Positions 1-14,000 of a DNA stretch of 64,000 nucleotides are shown in pieces; positions within the stretch are counted from its first letter, which is position 1; every line of letters starts with the position of its first letter. The DNA is from Aquila chrysaetos chrysaetos (Eukaryota; Chordata; Aves; Accipitriformes; Accipitridae). Location: positions 26,603,363 through 26,667,362 of the forward strand of contig NC_044005.1 in assembly GCF_900496995.4 (NCBI RefSeq), read 5' to 3'. The translations under genes were made by a program, and so were the position numbers. The notes beneath the pieces are model-generated. The model made no database searches. It was not told the origin of the DNA and saw only the letters and a list, made by a program, of their open reading frames with translations.

Positions 1-3000
1 CCAAGAGAAGGAATGAGAGGCCAATGGAGATTTATGTGAGGAGAGTGAGATGGACAAGGTAAAATTGTCAGGAGGAGTTGTTAGAAAGTAAAATATATTG
101 TGACAATTCCACTCCTGCCGTTCATCAATAAACTGACAGATCATTTAGTGTCAATTAGGAGTGATAGATGGACAAGTCCCCATGATCCTGGGCCAAAATT
201 AATGGCTGGGAGGGAGAGGGTGATTGAAAATGACGGCTGACATTGAGAGGAAAGTCCTGAAGGTCCCCAAGGGGCCATTACTTGCCTCATTCCCTTGCAG
301 ATCAATGCAGGGACAAACCCAAAAACAGACACTTCAAGACAAAACTTAATCAGACTTCCTTTTCTTTCTTCTCCTTCTAAGTTGTGCCCCCTCACTTGGC
401 AGCCTTGATCCTTTGTGCCTATACTCTTCACATCATTGAGGACATCCACAGATGGCTGCAAGATGCAGAGCGAGGCTGCCGTCTTCCCCACAGCCAGGAG
501 CCTGGCTCCATTCCTAACATGGCAGTGTCACAGGGAAGCCCAGCCTGAGATTTACCTCAACACTGCTGGACTGGGAGTAGAGGGCAGAAGCAATGACACT
601 AACTTCCCCCTACCATGTCAGATAGAGAAACTCATGAGCACTTTACTACTCCCACTTGCAAGACAGGGATGGCTAGAGGTTTTATAAACCAGGCACTCTC
701 TGGGGTCATTTCGTGTAGATACAACGCAGGATAGTTTAAGCCCATATTTTTGAAACAGGAGGTTTTTAACTTTACTTACCTCTAGAGACCTTGAATCATA
801 AAACCCCTTAATCTCTTAAATAACTTTCCTTCAGCTCCAGGGTGCAATCTCACCATTGCCCACCCTCCAGAGCGCTAAATGATATCTACACAGAAGCTGG
901 GTTACCCTGCTCTAAAGGTCACCCCAATTGCATTCCCCTCCTTCCTACAGGCCCTTAATATTTACCTTCTTGTTAAATGCATTCCTGGACACAGTACCAC
1001 CACTTCTGTTCCAAAATACTTCAGCGTGGTCATTCTCCTAAACAAGCCTTGATTATTCCAACTCTGTATGACCTATCAGTCAGGAGAAATTTCAGTTGTA
1101 GCTGGAGCACCTGTTGCTAAACTGCCACAATGCCTGTAGAAGAAAGGAGGTACACGTGCAGGCACTGGAAGGCACTTCCTACTGAAAACAGCATTTGCGT
1201 TTGCTTGCAGGGCCACGTGAAATGAGCTGTGTTTATTCCACAACAACCTTAGCTGCTGCCTGCAGAACTGTATGAATTTTAAGGGGCTGACTGCAAGACC
1301 AAAGGGATCAAGGACCCAAGTGAACTGGAAGGGTCCCAAGAAGCAAGGAAATAAAGATGATAATAATAGGGAGAAAAATGGATGAAGTTCTGTAAGGAAA
1401 GTCAGAGAGATGAGATCAGCAGAAGCTGGAATTAAATGGATCCTGGAAGCACCTCTCCTTTGTCAAATCCTCACCAGTATGCAAAACTAAGTTCCCTTTT
1501 CCCACTGGCAAGCGCTTTGTGTTTCTTCCTTCTGATGCATGAGATAACCTGACAATAAACCTCTGCTTTGCTTGTCACAAGTGTCAACACTGATGTCATT
1601 AAGGACATCAGCACAGCGTTCAGAATGGCACTTGGGCTCCATCCAGTGGTTAGAGAGCTGCTTCTGTAGCAAAACCAGCTGTAATTACTGTTATTTATGT
1701 AATCTCAGCAGGGTACTAGGCCCCAGGTGGCTGCCTGGGTTCTTGGCTGGTCCCCTTTCCTCTAATACTGGGGCTAGAATATTGCTGGGGCAGCAATGGG
1801 ACTGCTTCTTCTCATAGAGAGTGATTCTTCTCTCTTGACTACAAATTTAAATAAATACAGCAGATTCAGGTGCAGAGACCCACATTGGTAAGGAAAAAAG
1901 ATTCTTCTCTCACTACTTTGCACCATTTATTTGCTGATTGCAGAGGACCAGTCTGAGGGTTTGCTCAGACACTTACCTGCAGTCCTCATCATTATCCATT
2001 ATCCATTTGTGTTTTGTAAATACAAAATGGGAGTCCTAGCAATGACAGCTGTTCTACAGAGGTACTGGGAGTCCAAAGTAATCTTTTCATGCTTGATTTT
2101 TGAAAACTTATCAGTAAAAGACAGTATTTTGATAGTTCTCAGGAATTTAAATATCTGGCACTGGTAAATGCTATGGGAACCCATAAAATACTTTATCTTA
2201 CTTGCACACCATCTGTGCAAATTAATTTCAAAACTAATTACAGGTTGGAAAACCTTAAGGGCCCTCCTCCTCTTCCTATCTTGCAACAGTCTGAGACAGC
2301 AGTAGTCTGATGGAAAGAATCAGCAAGATGGTGAGAATATTTCCAAGTTTACCTAGGTATTACAAGAGCTGGGCAGGTAAGGGACTAAGAGGGAGCAGGA
2401 AGGGTAGAAAAACAGAAAACCAGGTTGCAAATTAAATTCTATTCTCACATGTGCCAAATGGAAACAAAAAGAAAAATTTCAAGTGATCATTTCACACTGC
2501 TAAGACTCTGAACTAGAAATACAACAGAAAAGAGTTTAATTATCCCTACAGAAAAAGCAACAAGTGTGCAGTTGCAACTGACTGCATCTGTCAGAAACAG
2601 AACTAAAAGCTTAGACCTCAAATGGGGAGAGAATAAAACACAAACAGCTACAAGATCATTTCACAAGTGGCTGCAGTATCCCATCTGACCCACTATATAT
2701 TTACACAACACAGAAAATCTAACTGTAGCCACTCTGCTCATCCTTCCTTTCTAAGGAAAAAAAAAACAAACCACAGATTTTAACACTGTCAGTTCTGAAA
2801 AACAAATTACTTAAAGCAGTACAACTCCCAAGTGTGAGCTCAGTTACACTGGCATAAAAGTGCTTATACCTACATCAGATATATCAATAGAAGCATGTTA
2901 TTCTAACTACATCTACACTAGTGAAATTGGAGCAAGTTAACTTGATGGGCTTCCAAACTGAGTCAAATTGTTTGAAAAGCTGTGGGGAGATAGAGCCTGA

Positions 3001-4955
3001 GAAAACAGAAACAACAAAGCTACAGCAACATTGGTATGACATCAGCCAATGACTCAGACTTTTCACATGAAGGCTTTACTCTGGGATATGTCACAAAGAC
3101 AGCCTTACAGGCCAGAATCTCAGACTTTTTTAAGGGAAAGGAGAGAGATCAGCTTGGGGAGAATACACAGCTGAAGGAAACAAAAGACAGAGGAACTAAT
3201 ACAAAATCCTTGTACCTCATGTAACTAAAGGAAGTCAGAACAAACCTCCCCTTCACAAAATTTATTCAATAAAAGCTTGTAATACAAATGAAAAGAATAG
3301 TCAGATATGACATGATATCATATGCATGACTGAGCAAGGGGCACATCTTCATCTCATGTCCCATTGTGCAGAGTCTCACAGGTAGAAAGGTCTGCAGCCT
3401 TCCCAAATTGTGTCCAACCTCATAGGAGCATTTACTCCAGACACCCACTATATCTGTAAACCATTCAATTGGGATGCTGAAGAAGCACCACTGATAGCTA
3501 CTGCTCCAAAGCTGTTTGATGAGGCTAATGTCAAACAATGGAAAACATCCTAAAGTAGCACATGGCACAGTGGTTACATTAGGAACCTGTACACTGTCCT
3601 TCAGGGCGCATTAGGCACAGCCCTGAATAACTGTATTACCTCCAATCCATTCCTTCACCTAGCCAACAATTACATAATACGTTTTTCCTAAACAATGCAA
3701 TTCACCCTTGTTCTCTGCTGTCACATTTCCATAAAGCTTCTGCTTGGTCCTACAAAGATCCAGGATCATTGGTGGCATTTTTTTACAACCCTGAGGTGGA
3801 TGCATCTTTGCAATGGCAACTTCTAGCTGCAGCCAGCCCATGAAAAATAATACCATTATCAGAGTTAAACTGGAGAGGAACAGAAGGACTTCAGGCTGAG
3901 ATCTTTATTCCTTTGCTTACTCCAGTCTCCAGATTTTCAGCTGATTTATTCTTCAGAGACTAACAGTGTGATAATTTTCCCAGAAAAGTACTGTTCTCTA
4001 GAAAGGCTACCCCAGAATATAAACCACTCTTCTCACCTCCCAAGAAATACTGACTATATAACAGGTTTCTGGATGTCCTCTTCCATTCTCAGGGTTCCAG
4101 GAAAGAACATACGTAACTTTTCCATAAATCAGAGTGCCTCCAAAGTATATGTCCAGGCATATACACTCTTATTATAGGCTTTAATGTATACCATATACAC
4201 CACTCCATGGCTGAGCTCTTCAGCTCTGTGACTAGGAACTGTAACACCAGTATAACTTTACAGCTTGAAAAATAACAGATAGCTTGAAATCAAGTCATCT
4301 CCTCCCAGTCTGAACTGTCCTTTAATTTTCATACCCATTCTATTACCATGTCCAGGTACTTCCTTCCTCTTAGGTGTCCTTCATAAGCATCACGCTTCTC
4401 AACCTACACTCTACAATTTGTAAAGTTTTTTCCTCCCATCTCTTCTCACTGACCATTTCTGTCCATCTTCATTATACCATAACCCCATACACACATAAAC
4501 ATCGACAAATTTCACCTTTACTGTCAAGGCAGATCACTAGATCCTGAACTGTTCATTACATTCTTGTCAGTGGGGCACTGTCATGTGTCACTGTCCTGGA
4601 AAGGACGCAACCAGTCAAATCCCCCTCCTCCCAGCTCCTGCATTTAACATGCTTACTATGTTCTTGACTCCTTCCAGTTACTGTACCAGGTAAGAAATAT
4701 ACTGCCTCTGGCAGACAGTGACATGTACACAGTTTTGAGCCACACCAGGCCAATTTATAGAAAGCATTAGCCAGTAGAACCAAGCAAGAGCAATACTTCA
4801 AATGGTTTGAAGGCATTACAATGACATTGGAGACACAGGCCATCTACAAGATCCAGAAAAACTGTTCCAATGCCTGTGACAGCAAGGCCCAACTAGTAAT
4901 GTTCACTTAATCCATGCCTAAGCCCCTCTTAATAAGGAAAGAGGTGAGGACTCAC
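1..4955 (-). other. IFT43 intron 4, partial; no further exon recognised
   Basis: This stretch should be intron downstream of IFT43 exon 4. I looked on the minus strand for the conserved acidic and DLEEVQEEDF-type segments of IFT43 and did not find them. Open frames here are short and have no recognisable family. The DNA is AT-rich and unremarkable, with an A-run near 2758-2766. Confidence 0.6.
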
Positions 4956-5023
4956 CTGGTAGGTGCCAGTACAGGATCATCTGCCCAGCCTCCTTGCCGG
5001 CGTGGGGGTTTAGGTGGTGGACC
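4956..5023 (-). CDS. IFT43: IFT43 coding exon 4 (PPRRQGGWADD block)
   Basis: The exon is 68 nt (22 codons plus AG) from a ttctctttattaaag acceptor to a CAG|gtgagt donor. It encodes GPPPKPPRRQGGWADD followed by PVLAPT, matching human KLPRCRQGGWAGDSVKAS. It ends in phase 2, so the next exon must supply one base. No such exon is recognisable to the left. Confidence 0.85.
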
Positions 5024-8000
5024 CTTTAATAAAGAGAAGAGACACGTTACAGCCAGCTCCAGTCAAAGCAGAGTCAAGCCAACTGAGACACCAGGTCCAC
5101 ACATACTAATGTAACACTTTACCAAATAATAGATGGAGAGATAGTTTTTAAAATGCTGTTTATTCATAAAATAAAAGGAAGACAAATATTGCAGGACAGG
5201 TTTTTAGGGGTCTCTGTAAGCAAAAGATGTGTCACTAATCAGTATCTTGACAAGTTTCAGGTCTATGTGCCTTTGACTTGTCCAGGACACACAGTACAGT
5301 AGCAGACTGATCCACAGAGGATGCCTTCCCCTGGCAAAATATGGCTCACTGGGAACTCATTCATTACTGCTCCCCACATTTGGTATTATCATGTTACATC
5401 CTTCCTAGGGTACAAGGCAGCACATTTTAGACATCTTGTTTTAGATGAGGAATTGTTCCTAAAAAGCGTCTGCTTTTGTCCACTGCCCTAGAACAAGAGG
5501 TTAGATGCCAAGTTCAGATACAGCCAGCCATACCAAACACCTCTAAAGCTAGTTGAGATGAATCCCACCACTGCCACCACTGAAATGCTAAAGGGGAAAT
5601 CATCTGGAGCTTAAAGACACTCCCTGCTCTTTTCTTGCATTGTCTTGTGTGGCACTCTGCCACACAGCAAGAGAGAACATGAATTCAGCTTGGGGCTTAA
5701 GATGGGAATTTTCAAAGAATGGGGTCATGAGTGCCCACAGTGTGACAACTGCCTATTGCCTTTTGCACTTTTGGGCTTGGTTCCACCTGCCTGAAGCACC
5801 TCGTACAGCGCCTTCAGTGTTTTTCATGACAGGCAGTGGTGAAAGCAGAAGGGCAAGGTGAACCCAGTGGATGAATTTCAGTTTATATAGCTCCCAGTTG
5901 ATGCTGCCCAGTGAGGGAAGATGGGTTACAGGGACCTGTGAAGGGACCATCATGAGAAAGGATGATTGGGTAAAAGATGTCCCAAAACAGGGAAAAATGG
6001 TAACTGCAAAGGAGCCTAAGCTGGAGCAAGGCGGGGGGTGGGGGGGGGTGGGGGGGTGTGTGCAGGTGGCTCCCACAGCTTTATTACGAAAGGGAACAAG
6101 TTGGGCGACTCCTGGGGATTTTTGACTGGACAGAGAGGACCTTGCGTGTGTGGTGGGGTCAACCCTGAGCCAAAGCCAAATTACCTCTTGCGACAGACGA
6201 GGAAGAGGTTGAGCTAACCCCTGATGGTAGGGGTCTCCCGTGTTTATTTCTTGAAGCAGAAACATTGTTTGTGAGTGTGGGAAATGAAGAGACCCTGCCA
6301 GGGGCAGCCACTGCCTGCTGCAGGGAGGGGGCACGACCCTGCATAGCTCCCTGATAGGAGCAAAAATAGTCATCCTCCAAAAATAAACAGGGAGCAGGAA
6401 TGAGGCAGGAGCTGCAGTCCCAAAATACCAGCTTTCTTCGGCAAAGGGAGCACAGGAGGGCAGAGGGACAGGCAGGGAGCGTGAAACGCAGGAAACAGCC
6501 TCCTTATATGGGCTCATCCGCAGGGGACAGAGCTCAGTCGACTGGAATGACCATGTCACAGAATGTGAAGCCTTCAGGGGCCCAAGTGAATGGAGTTTTC
6601 TGATCTTTAAATGATTCCCCCAGATTCTTAAGATGCCAAACCAGAGAAGAGGCTACAGTGCCAAAAAAGGAGCATTTTGAATTCGTTTCTGGACACACCC
6701 AGAGCCCAGGAAAAAGGGGAAAAACACACCACATATGGGCGTGCATGCCCACATAAACATCCCTATTCCCATTACACACACCCCTACCTCAAAAACACGC
6801 TCCCTGCCACACAGATCCTTCCCATGCAAACAACCCTCCTCCCCTCCCACCATCCCTCTGATAGCCAGCAGGCCGTGTTCCCAACACAGCCTCGCAACTC
6901 CTCACAAAGGTGCACGGAGTTACACAAATGTCACCAAAGAACCTGGGCGATAAGGCTGAGGGAAAATGCAGCATCTCCAAGGCATTCCAATGCACCTGCA
7001 ATTTAATTGCCTCATCATCAAAACTAGCCTTCAGATCAAAGATATCTCAAGTGGGGCACTCCAGATCAGAGGGTGATGAGAATGACTGCCCCAGTCTTTG
7101 CACAGGTCGCAACTCCATGGCATCTAGAGGTTTGATTCCAATGTCTTGCCAATGTTGTAACATCTTCCCATTGATCATACACACCAGGCAACCCTGAATG
7201 TGTCAGACCCTGACAAACACCTCACATATACCTACAGGTCTTTTATTCCTCTTGCAATAAATCAGGTAATTCTTTTTGAACTGCCTACAGGAGCACTAGC
7301 AACAGGAAAGGCAATGTTAACTGTCAGCTAAGGATAAATAGCTTTTCTTTGTTAGTTGCCTGGAAAGTGCCATAACAAGGTCACATGCCACATGCACTTT
7401 TGTCAAGTAAATAAACTTACCTTCATATACATTCACATTTCTAAAACCTCAGCATAATTTACAATTGAGAATGCAATGTCGTGCATTGCCATAATATGGT
7501 GACAGGTAGGAACGTTGCAGCTGCAAGCAAGAGCTTGAGACAGAAAGTGGGAAGAACGTCAACCCCAGAGGGAGCAGAGCAGAAACAGAGGACATTGGTC
7601 TTCTGTAACGGAGCAAATGTGCTCCTGAACACACCTTTGGTGAAAAAGACTGGGGGCTTTAAATGATCAGAACTTGTTGGTACCTATGTGTTATATCTTG
7701 GGCAAGATTTTTAGGTATGTTCCCAGATGCAAAGCTAAGATATATACCCAAATGGTATGGTGTTCAAAACACTGATATGCCACCAGCTCCTGACAACTGT
7801 GTTCTCTCTCAGCTCTTGCTGCTCTTTCACTGCATTAACTAATCGCTTGCTTGCTGTGGTTTGCTTTTCCACTTAAGTTTTGTCAGTTATTTATCTCCAG
7901 AAGATTTCCTCTACCTTTGTTTCTGCAGATAATCCACTTTTTCAAGGAGCGTTGCCATGGTCTGAGCTTTTTATTTTATTGTTTCTCAGAAACTCAGTTC

Positions 8001-11000
8001 ACCATTTTTGTGATGGTACTTTTACAGTATTTCTCAGGCCACATCCCTTACCAACACTTTCATGCTACCACCATAATCAGTATTTTATCTCTCCCTTTGA
8101 AAAATGACTGGCCTGAATTCCATCTCTCCTGCATTGAAGTAAAAAGTCTACCTTCTTCTTTATCAGTAGTCAGGCCCTTTCTTATCAGACAGATGTAGAA
8201 TCCTAATTTGGCTTCCCCATTAAGGCAGAAAATTCCAGGCTACTTGTCAGATCATGTCTGCCATTTTGAAGGTGCTAGTTGGATATTGCTTCTCTCATGG
8301 AAGCAACTACCCTGTGTGTCTCTGGATCCTCAGGGTCCAGCAAAGTTTCTTTTAGGACCTACCACAAAACAAGCATATTATGGACATGTTGGGTCCCTCA
8401 GATTCTCAGGCAGGTCTGGAAATATGGATTAATTTACCTTCATCAACATGACAACTCCTTTGAAACAGCGAGCACTCTGTGCAGGGAAGCAGGGACTCAA
8501 ATGACATTGACAGCATGCAACAAAGGACACAAAATCTTCCTGTCATCTAATACATCTCCTAAAATGTGTGGGATCTATGTTCTGCCCGATATACAAACAC
8601 TGTGAAATTTGATACAGTATGTAGGTGCCTTGTTTTTATCCACTATTGACCATGGAGCAGAAAGAAAGAAGTATGGCCAGTCTCAGGCTTCCTCTTCTCC
8701 GGCGAGTTGCCTGAGGCTCCCCTGACTGAGGAAAAGCAAATCTCCACATACAGGCCTGATGAATTAGTTTTGACTGCTGCCAATTAAGGAGCTGTAAGTC
8801 AAATAGCCCCACTGCTTCCAAGCAGCCACATAACACTTACAATCTATACCAATCTCAGAGCACACATGATATCAGAAAGGGTCAATTCCCAGATCTATGC
8901 AAGCCTCGGCTTTTTGCAAAGAACAACCCATCTCTGCTAGCCCTCTTTATCATGTCCACAGACGGTTCAAGTAGTGCATCTGATTTTAATGAATCCCCTC
9001 CAAGGACTTCTGCATATCTTAAATGCCTAGCAGAAAATACTGGATTTCCATTTCATCCACAAACTGTCCTTCTCCATGGTCATTGACCTTCCTTTACTAG
9101 GGAAAGCGCTATTGAGACAGAAATAGTTCTTGGGGGCTTCAAATATTCTCAGTCATCTATCACAGCAGGTAATGGAGCAGCTCATATTGTTAAACAGCTA
9201 TCAAGAATTTCTTCCCTAAAACAGTGGTCAGCCATCTAGTCAGTTTACACGTGCACCTGCTAGGAAAGCTGTCATATTGCATTTGGCACCTTAACCTGTC
9301 TCAAGAGTTACTGCTCTCCCCTGCATGAAAACAGTGAAGCAGCACACAACAGTCTGATTCTTTGAGCAAGGGGTTACCAGGTAGAATCCTCTCACAACCC
9401 ACAGTTACAGGGAAGAGCCCCTCTAGCCCTCCTAGCCATGAACATCTCAAACAGTTTGCTACTACCTTGTGCTACATACTGTCAGACATGTTCCCATCCA
9501 TCTCTACCACTCCTACAGTTCTTTTGTTGCCTTCAAGTGGGTCCAGGAGCACTCAAAGCATGAAACAAATGTGTGGAAAAGGAAAAGCTTTTAATAAAAC
9601 TGTTTTCGATGGGATTGTCCCTAATCCATATCAAGGTAGCCAAGCAGGGGGGATACTACTAGAAAGGCTGGGAAACATGGCTGACTAGAAATGCTATTTC
9701 AGTAGTTGTCTTCAAAAGGCTAGTAGATAAGCTCAGAAAGCTGAAAATAACTGCCTTGCTGGCCAGCCACTCGGGGTGCACGGGAGAGAGGCAGCGCAAG
9801 GCCTTGGGGAGCTCCAGGCCATGCAGTGCTGGGGCTCACACTGGGGAAGTTGGCCTAATTAGGGAACAAAAGTTCAGCTGCATTTTTGAGATTCCTCCTG
9901 GAGAATCTGGCCAACTTCCAGCTGAGCGGTCCCCAGGAACCGGCTGGGAGTCCAGCATTTCTACAAGCAACCAGAAGACCACTGGAAAGAAAGAAGCAAT
10001 CCTGTAAAATGGAAGCAGGTAAAAAAGCCAGTGCTTCCTTGGATGCTGGTTCCCTTTGGTGAAGGGTGTTTATTAGCACAATGCAAGAATCCAAACAGAT
10101 GATAGAAACCCTGGGACATGGAGGGACAAATTCAGCTCAGCCCAGTACAAGCACGCAGACGGGAGGGCACTCACAGTGTGCAACAGCTACAGGAAATTCT
10201 GCCTCAGAGAACCCTCCCAGGTTCTCAGAGATGCCAGTCACTTCAAGAGCTATCTACTGCCAGTCCATCCCACTCTCAATTGCATGCCTAAGAAGGCAAA
10301 ATCCTGGCAACATGCCATACATAAAATGCAGCTAGCCCCTGGTGAGGGCTATTCTACAAGCTGAAGATCACAGGCAAGAACAGGATGCTAAACAATGCAG
10401 CCAGACTGTAAGGTCTTTGGGATAGGAACTTTTTGTCCCAGTCACACACCAACATTCTCTAGATCTTACTGCAGTGCAAGTTGTAGATACAAAAAGGGCT
10501 ATAAGGGACTGCATTACAATTATACACAACTTCTTAGGTCAAGAACCCTCTGAACCAGAGTGGCTGGACAGTGCCTAAGCGACTGTGATTATTTTTACAC
10601 AAATAAGGTCCCCCAGTAAGGACCAAGCTGAGCGCAGCCAGTGCTGGGCTCCTCAGTCGCACATTTTGAAGTTTCAGCAGATGTGGGGAAGAGCACTTGG
10701 GGGGTTGCTGCCATGCAGATCCAGACCAGACCAGACAATGGTATGAGAGTTTGGAGCTGGGTGCCAACCACTGTGCAAGGGTAAGAACTGGGTCAGGAAA
10801 ATACCGCTCTGATTAAAGGCCCTGATCATATCAAGCCCCAGGCCATGTCTACACCACAGGTGCAGACACACCTGCAGGCAAGATCCATGTGAGTCAGCTC
10901 GAGTCTGGAAACGGTATAGCTTTAGGTACTTCTGGTAACCAAGCTGGTATCTCCCCAGGTAGAGTACAGGTTGCTTCTCACCAGGGGATCTCTGCATCAT

Positions 11001-14000
11001 TCTGCACTATATTTTAGGATGCAAATACACTCAGTCAAACCACCCCACCAAACTGGGCAACGTAGCAACTTAAGTCCACAACTGGCTTCACATTTCAGGT
11101 ACTTACATTTTTTTGATAGTTGTTCTTCCAACAAAAATTTATTGAAAACAATTGTTCCTGACATGTTGTCTTACCCTAAAAAGCAATAGGCCCCTTTTCC
11201 ACCCAAATTGTTTTAAAAGCACTGGGAACTAGAACTACAGAAGGACTTGGTTGCTGCCTCTGGAAAGGTCAGATCCTCAAATCCTCTTTCCAATTCTTGC
11301 CTTAAAGCACATCATCACTCAAACTTTGAGTGACATAGAACCACAGAGGTCAGCATCCACCTAGCTACGAGTCAGAAATCACGTGCTCTCCCTGTTTTAG
11401 TCCATGAAGGACCTTGAGACTACCCATGGCATGTCTACCAAAGCACAACTAGAGAACAAGGTCCCAGCTGGACTCATTAGGACTGGAACAGATGTCTTCC
11501 CACTCAAATGTTGTGCCTGTCACTTAGAAGTCCTTCCCTGCGGCCCAAAAATTCTTTCAGTTCCATTTGCAAAGCAGAGGAGCTTCAGGAGAAAGGACTG
11601 AGTGCCTTCTCAGACCTAGAACAGCTCATAGCTTTGTCGTCATATACAATATTCTCTAAGGAGGTAGGAAACATTATTTGATACATCTTTCAGGAGGAGG
11701 AAGAGGACAATAAAATCAGTATCTTCCAGCTTGGAAAGCAGATGGTGGGTTTAATCTTTAAGTTTATGTATAAAGCATGCAGCTTCAACATTGAAATGAA
11801 CACCTCCATCCCTGGAGGTCCCCGAAGGCAAGGAAAAGCCGTACTCCACTACTGAAGGCTACAAAACACAGGATGGGGATGAGGATCACTCATTGCTAGT
11901 GCAGGGACACATGCTCTCAGAGCTCTCAGAATAGGGCCAGAACTCCATGGAAGGACAGGGCTTCAGACACACTGTGGTCCCCAGCCACTCTTTACCACCT
12001 TAACAGATCCACAGACCCATCCTGAGATTGTCTACATACAACACAGGCACATAATACCGGCTGTGGCTTTTGCTACGAGGATAAGGCATCTAAACCCCCC
12101 TGTGGATCTGTATTTAGGGAATCCCCACAGTTCTTCTGCAAAAAGCTCTAGCCCTCCTTTCAGACAGGGACTCAAGCAAACTAGAGGAGGGACTTCTCCA
12201 AGGCCCCAAAGCAAATCCATGGCAAAGCCAGGAGGAGAACCCAGCAAAATCTTGGCTCACAGCCATGTTCATACTCCTCCTGCCTATCCTGCCTCTGCAA
12301 ATTAACTGAGATATTAGGATACACCCTTTATAATACCATTGATCAGTCTTACGGCCTTTGGCTAAGTGTCCCAGGCAGCCTTGGAAGGTGCAGCCAAATG
12401 AGTGATTCAACTGGCAAAAATTCAGATCCAAGATGAGTGGTTTGCCAGGGGATGCAAAACAAGTCTCAGAGCAGGCAGACAGCTGGAGGGCAGGACTTCA
12501 GCAGGTATGTTCACATCGCCAGCCCAGCTGGGGCTGTTTGCTAGTATTCAGGCAGCCACACAGTATCTTCAGTGCGGCAACAGGCAAGGGACCAAATCCA
12601 GGAGAGTTCAGATTATAACACTCAGCACAGCCCAAAGGGAGTTCAGGGAAGGGTTACATGAGCCATCAGGGGGACGAAGGAGCCAACTTCGGACAAATGA
12701 TTCAAGAAGCCAAGTATTTCAGCTTGGCCAGGCAATGACTAAGGGAGGGATATACTGCAACAAGGTTTGGATCGCACTTTATAATATAAAGTTCCAATAA
12801 TAATTGGTTTGGAAGAGACATGATACAATTAACAGAAGTTTGTAAGCATACAGTATTATAAAGTTACAAGCAACTTACTATCAGTTAGACTTCTCAACAC
12901 CGAGTTAACCATTTTGTTACCCTTCACGGGCATTTACAAATGGAAAAATACTATAAAGTGTGACTGTGATGCTTAAGAGCATAAGCCTGAATAAAGGGTG
13001 CAGGAATTATCCAAACAAGAGGGGTTTCAAAGCAGGGATCATTTCATATGAAGGAAAATCTCCTTGCCAGGCACCATTGCATAACATCCCTGAAGCAACA
13101 ACAATTGCTCATGTGGAAGAGTCACATCAGTTTAGTTATTTTAATGAAATTTAGCAGCCAGAAGCAAGAAGGCGCCTGTGGCACATGACCAGCCACCACA
13201 GACAGACCTTGGGAATCAATGATTTAGGGCACTGTATGGAGGTGGAATTAGTTCCAGTGAAATTACTGTAAGGGCTGGTTCCAGTGCGGGGCGGGGGAAG
13301 TTTAGATCAATTATCAGGAAAAATTTCTATTGGGTAACCATTCCCCAAAACTATGCCCATGAGTGGGAGGTCTCTTTGCCTGATAAATGGAAAAGTGCTC
13401 TGGGCATAGTCCTGAACCATCCATCACTGATGAATAAACCCAGTGGATCTTTCCTACAATATCATCTCTAGCACTACCAAGAGAAAACTGAGCTAATCTG
13501 AATAGTCTTAACTCCTTGTGATGAGCATACCCTTCTGAGGCCAGAATTAATGAGATGGGTGACACGGGTTTCTTTTCTGCACTTTAAATTTCACAAATGA
13601 ATCTACTATGCTACCGGTACTGGGCTGGTGCTTTAGCAGAAGGAATTAAGAGTACGGGAGAGGATGCTTTAATTGTCTGACATATACAGTGAGCAACTCT
13701 AGCCAGGAAAAATTGGGCAACCCCAATTCCATGGTTAGGAAGACTACAAGGCAATTAGCCCAAAGACTTTAACAGAAACAGGTACTAGTTCTCAGGTTGT
13801 TTTGAACAGCACCACTCTGGCTTCTAATGCCAAATGAATGCTGAGATATATTTTAGCTTTGCTGCAGGATGAGGATATACTGCAGGAGAAAGGATATGTG
13901 TATTCCTTTTCTCTGTATAACAGGAGCCTGGTAAGAAGCACTATGCCATCCTATTAACCACAGATATTAGCATTCCAGTGCTGGTACAATAAAAAGGAAA

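Noticed and set aside
407-1620. Similar segments at 420-450 and 1585-1615 (DVLNDV/DVLNDI on the minus strand)
   Set aside because: Similarity covers only about 30 bp and does not extend, so it is consistent with chance.
2750-3000. Possible DNA-transposon fragment with ttacactggcataaaagtgc
   Set aside because: Vaguely like dispersed reptile repeats, but no terminal inverted repeats or second copy could be shown.
5753-6559. 268-codon minus-strand open frame within IFT43 intron 3
   Set aside because: Longest frame outside the CpG islands, but it reads through a poly-G/C tract, has no recognisable domain and no flanking splice sites.
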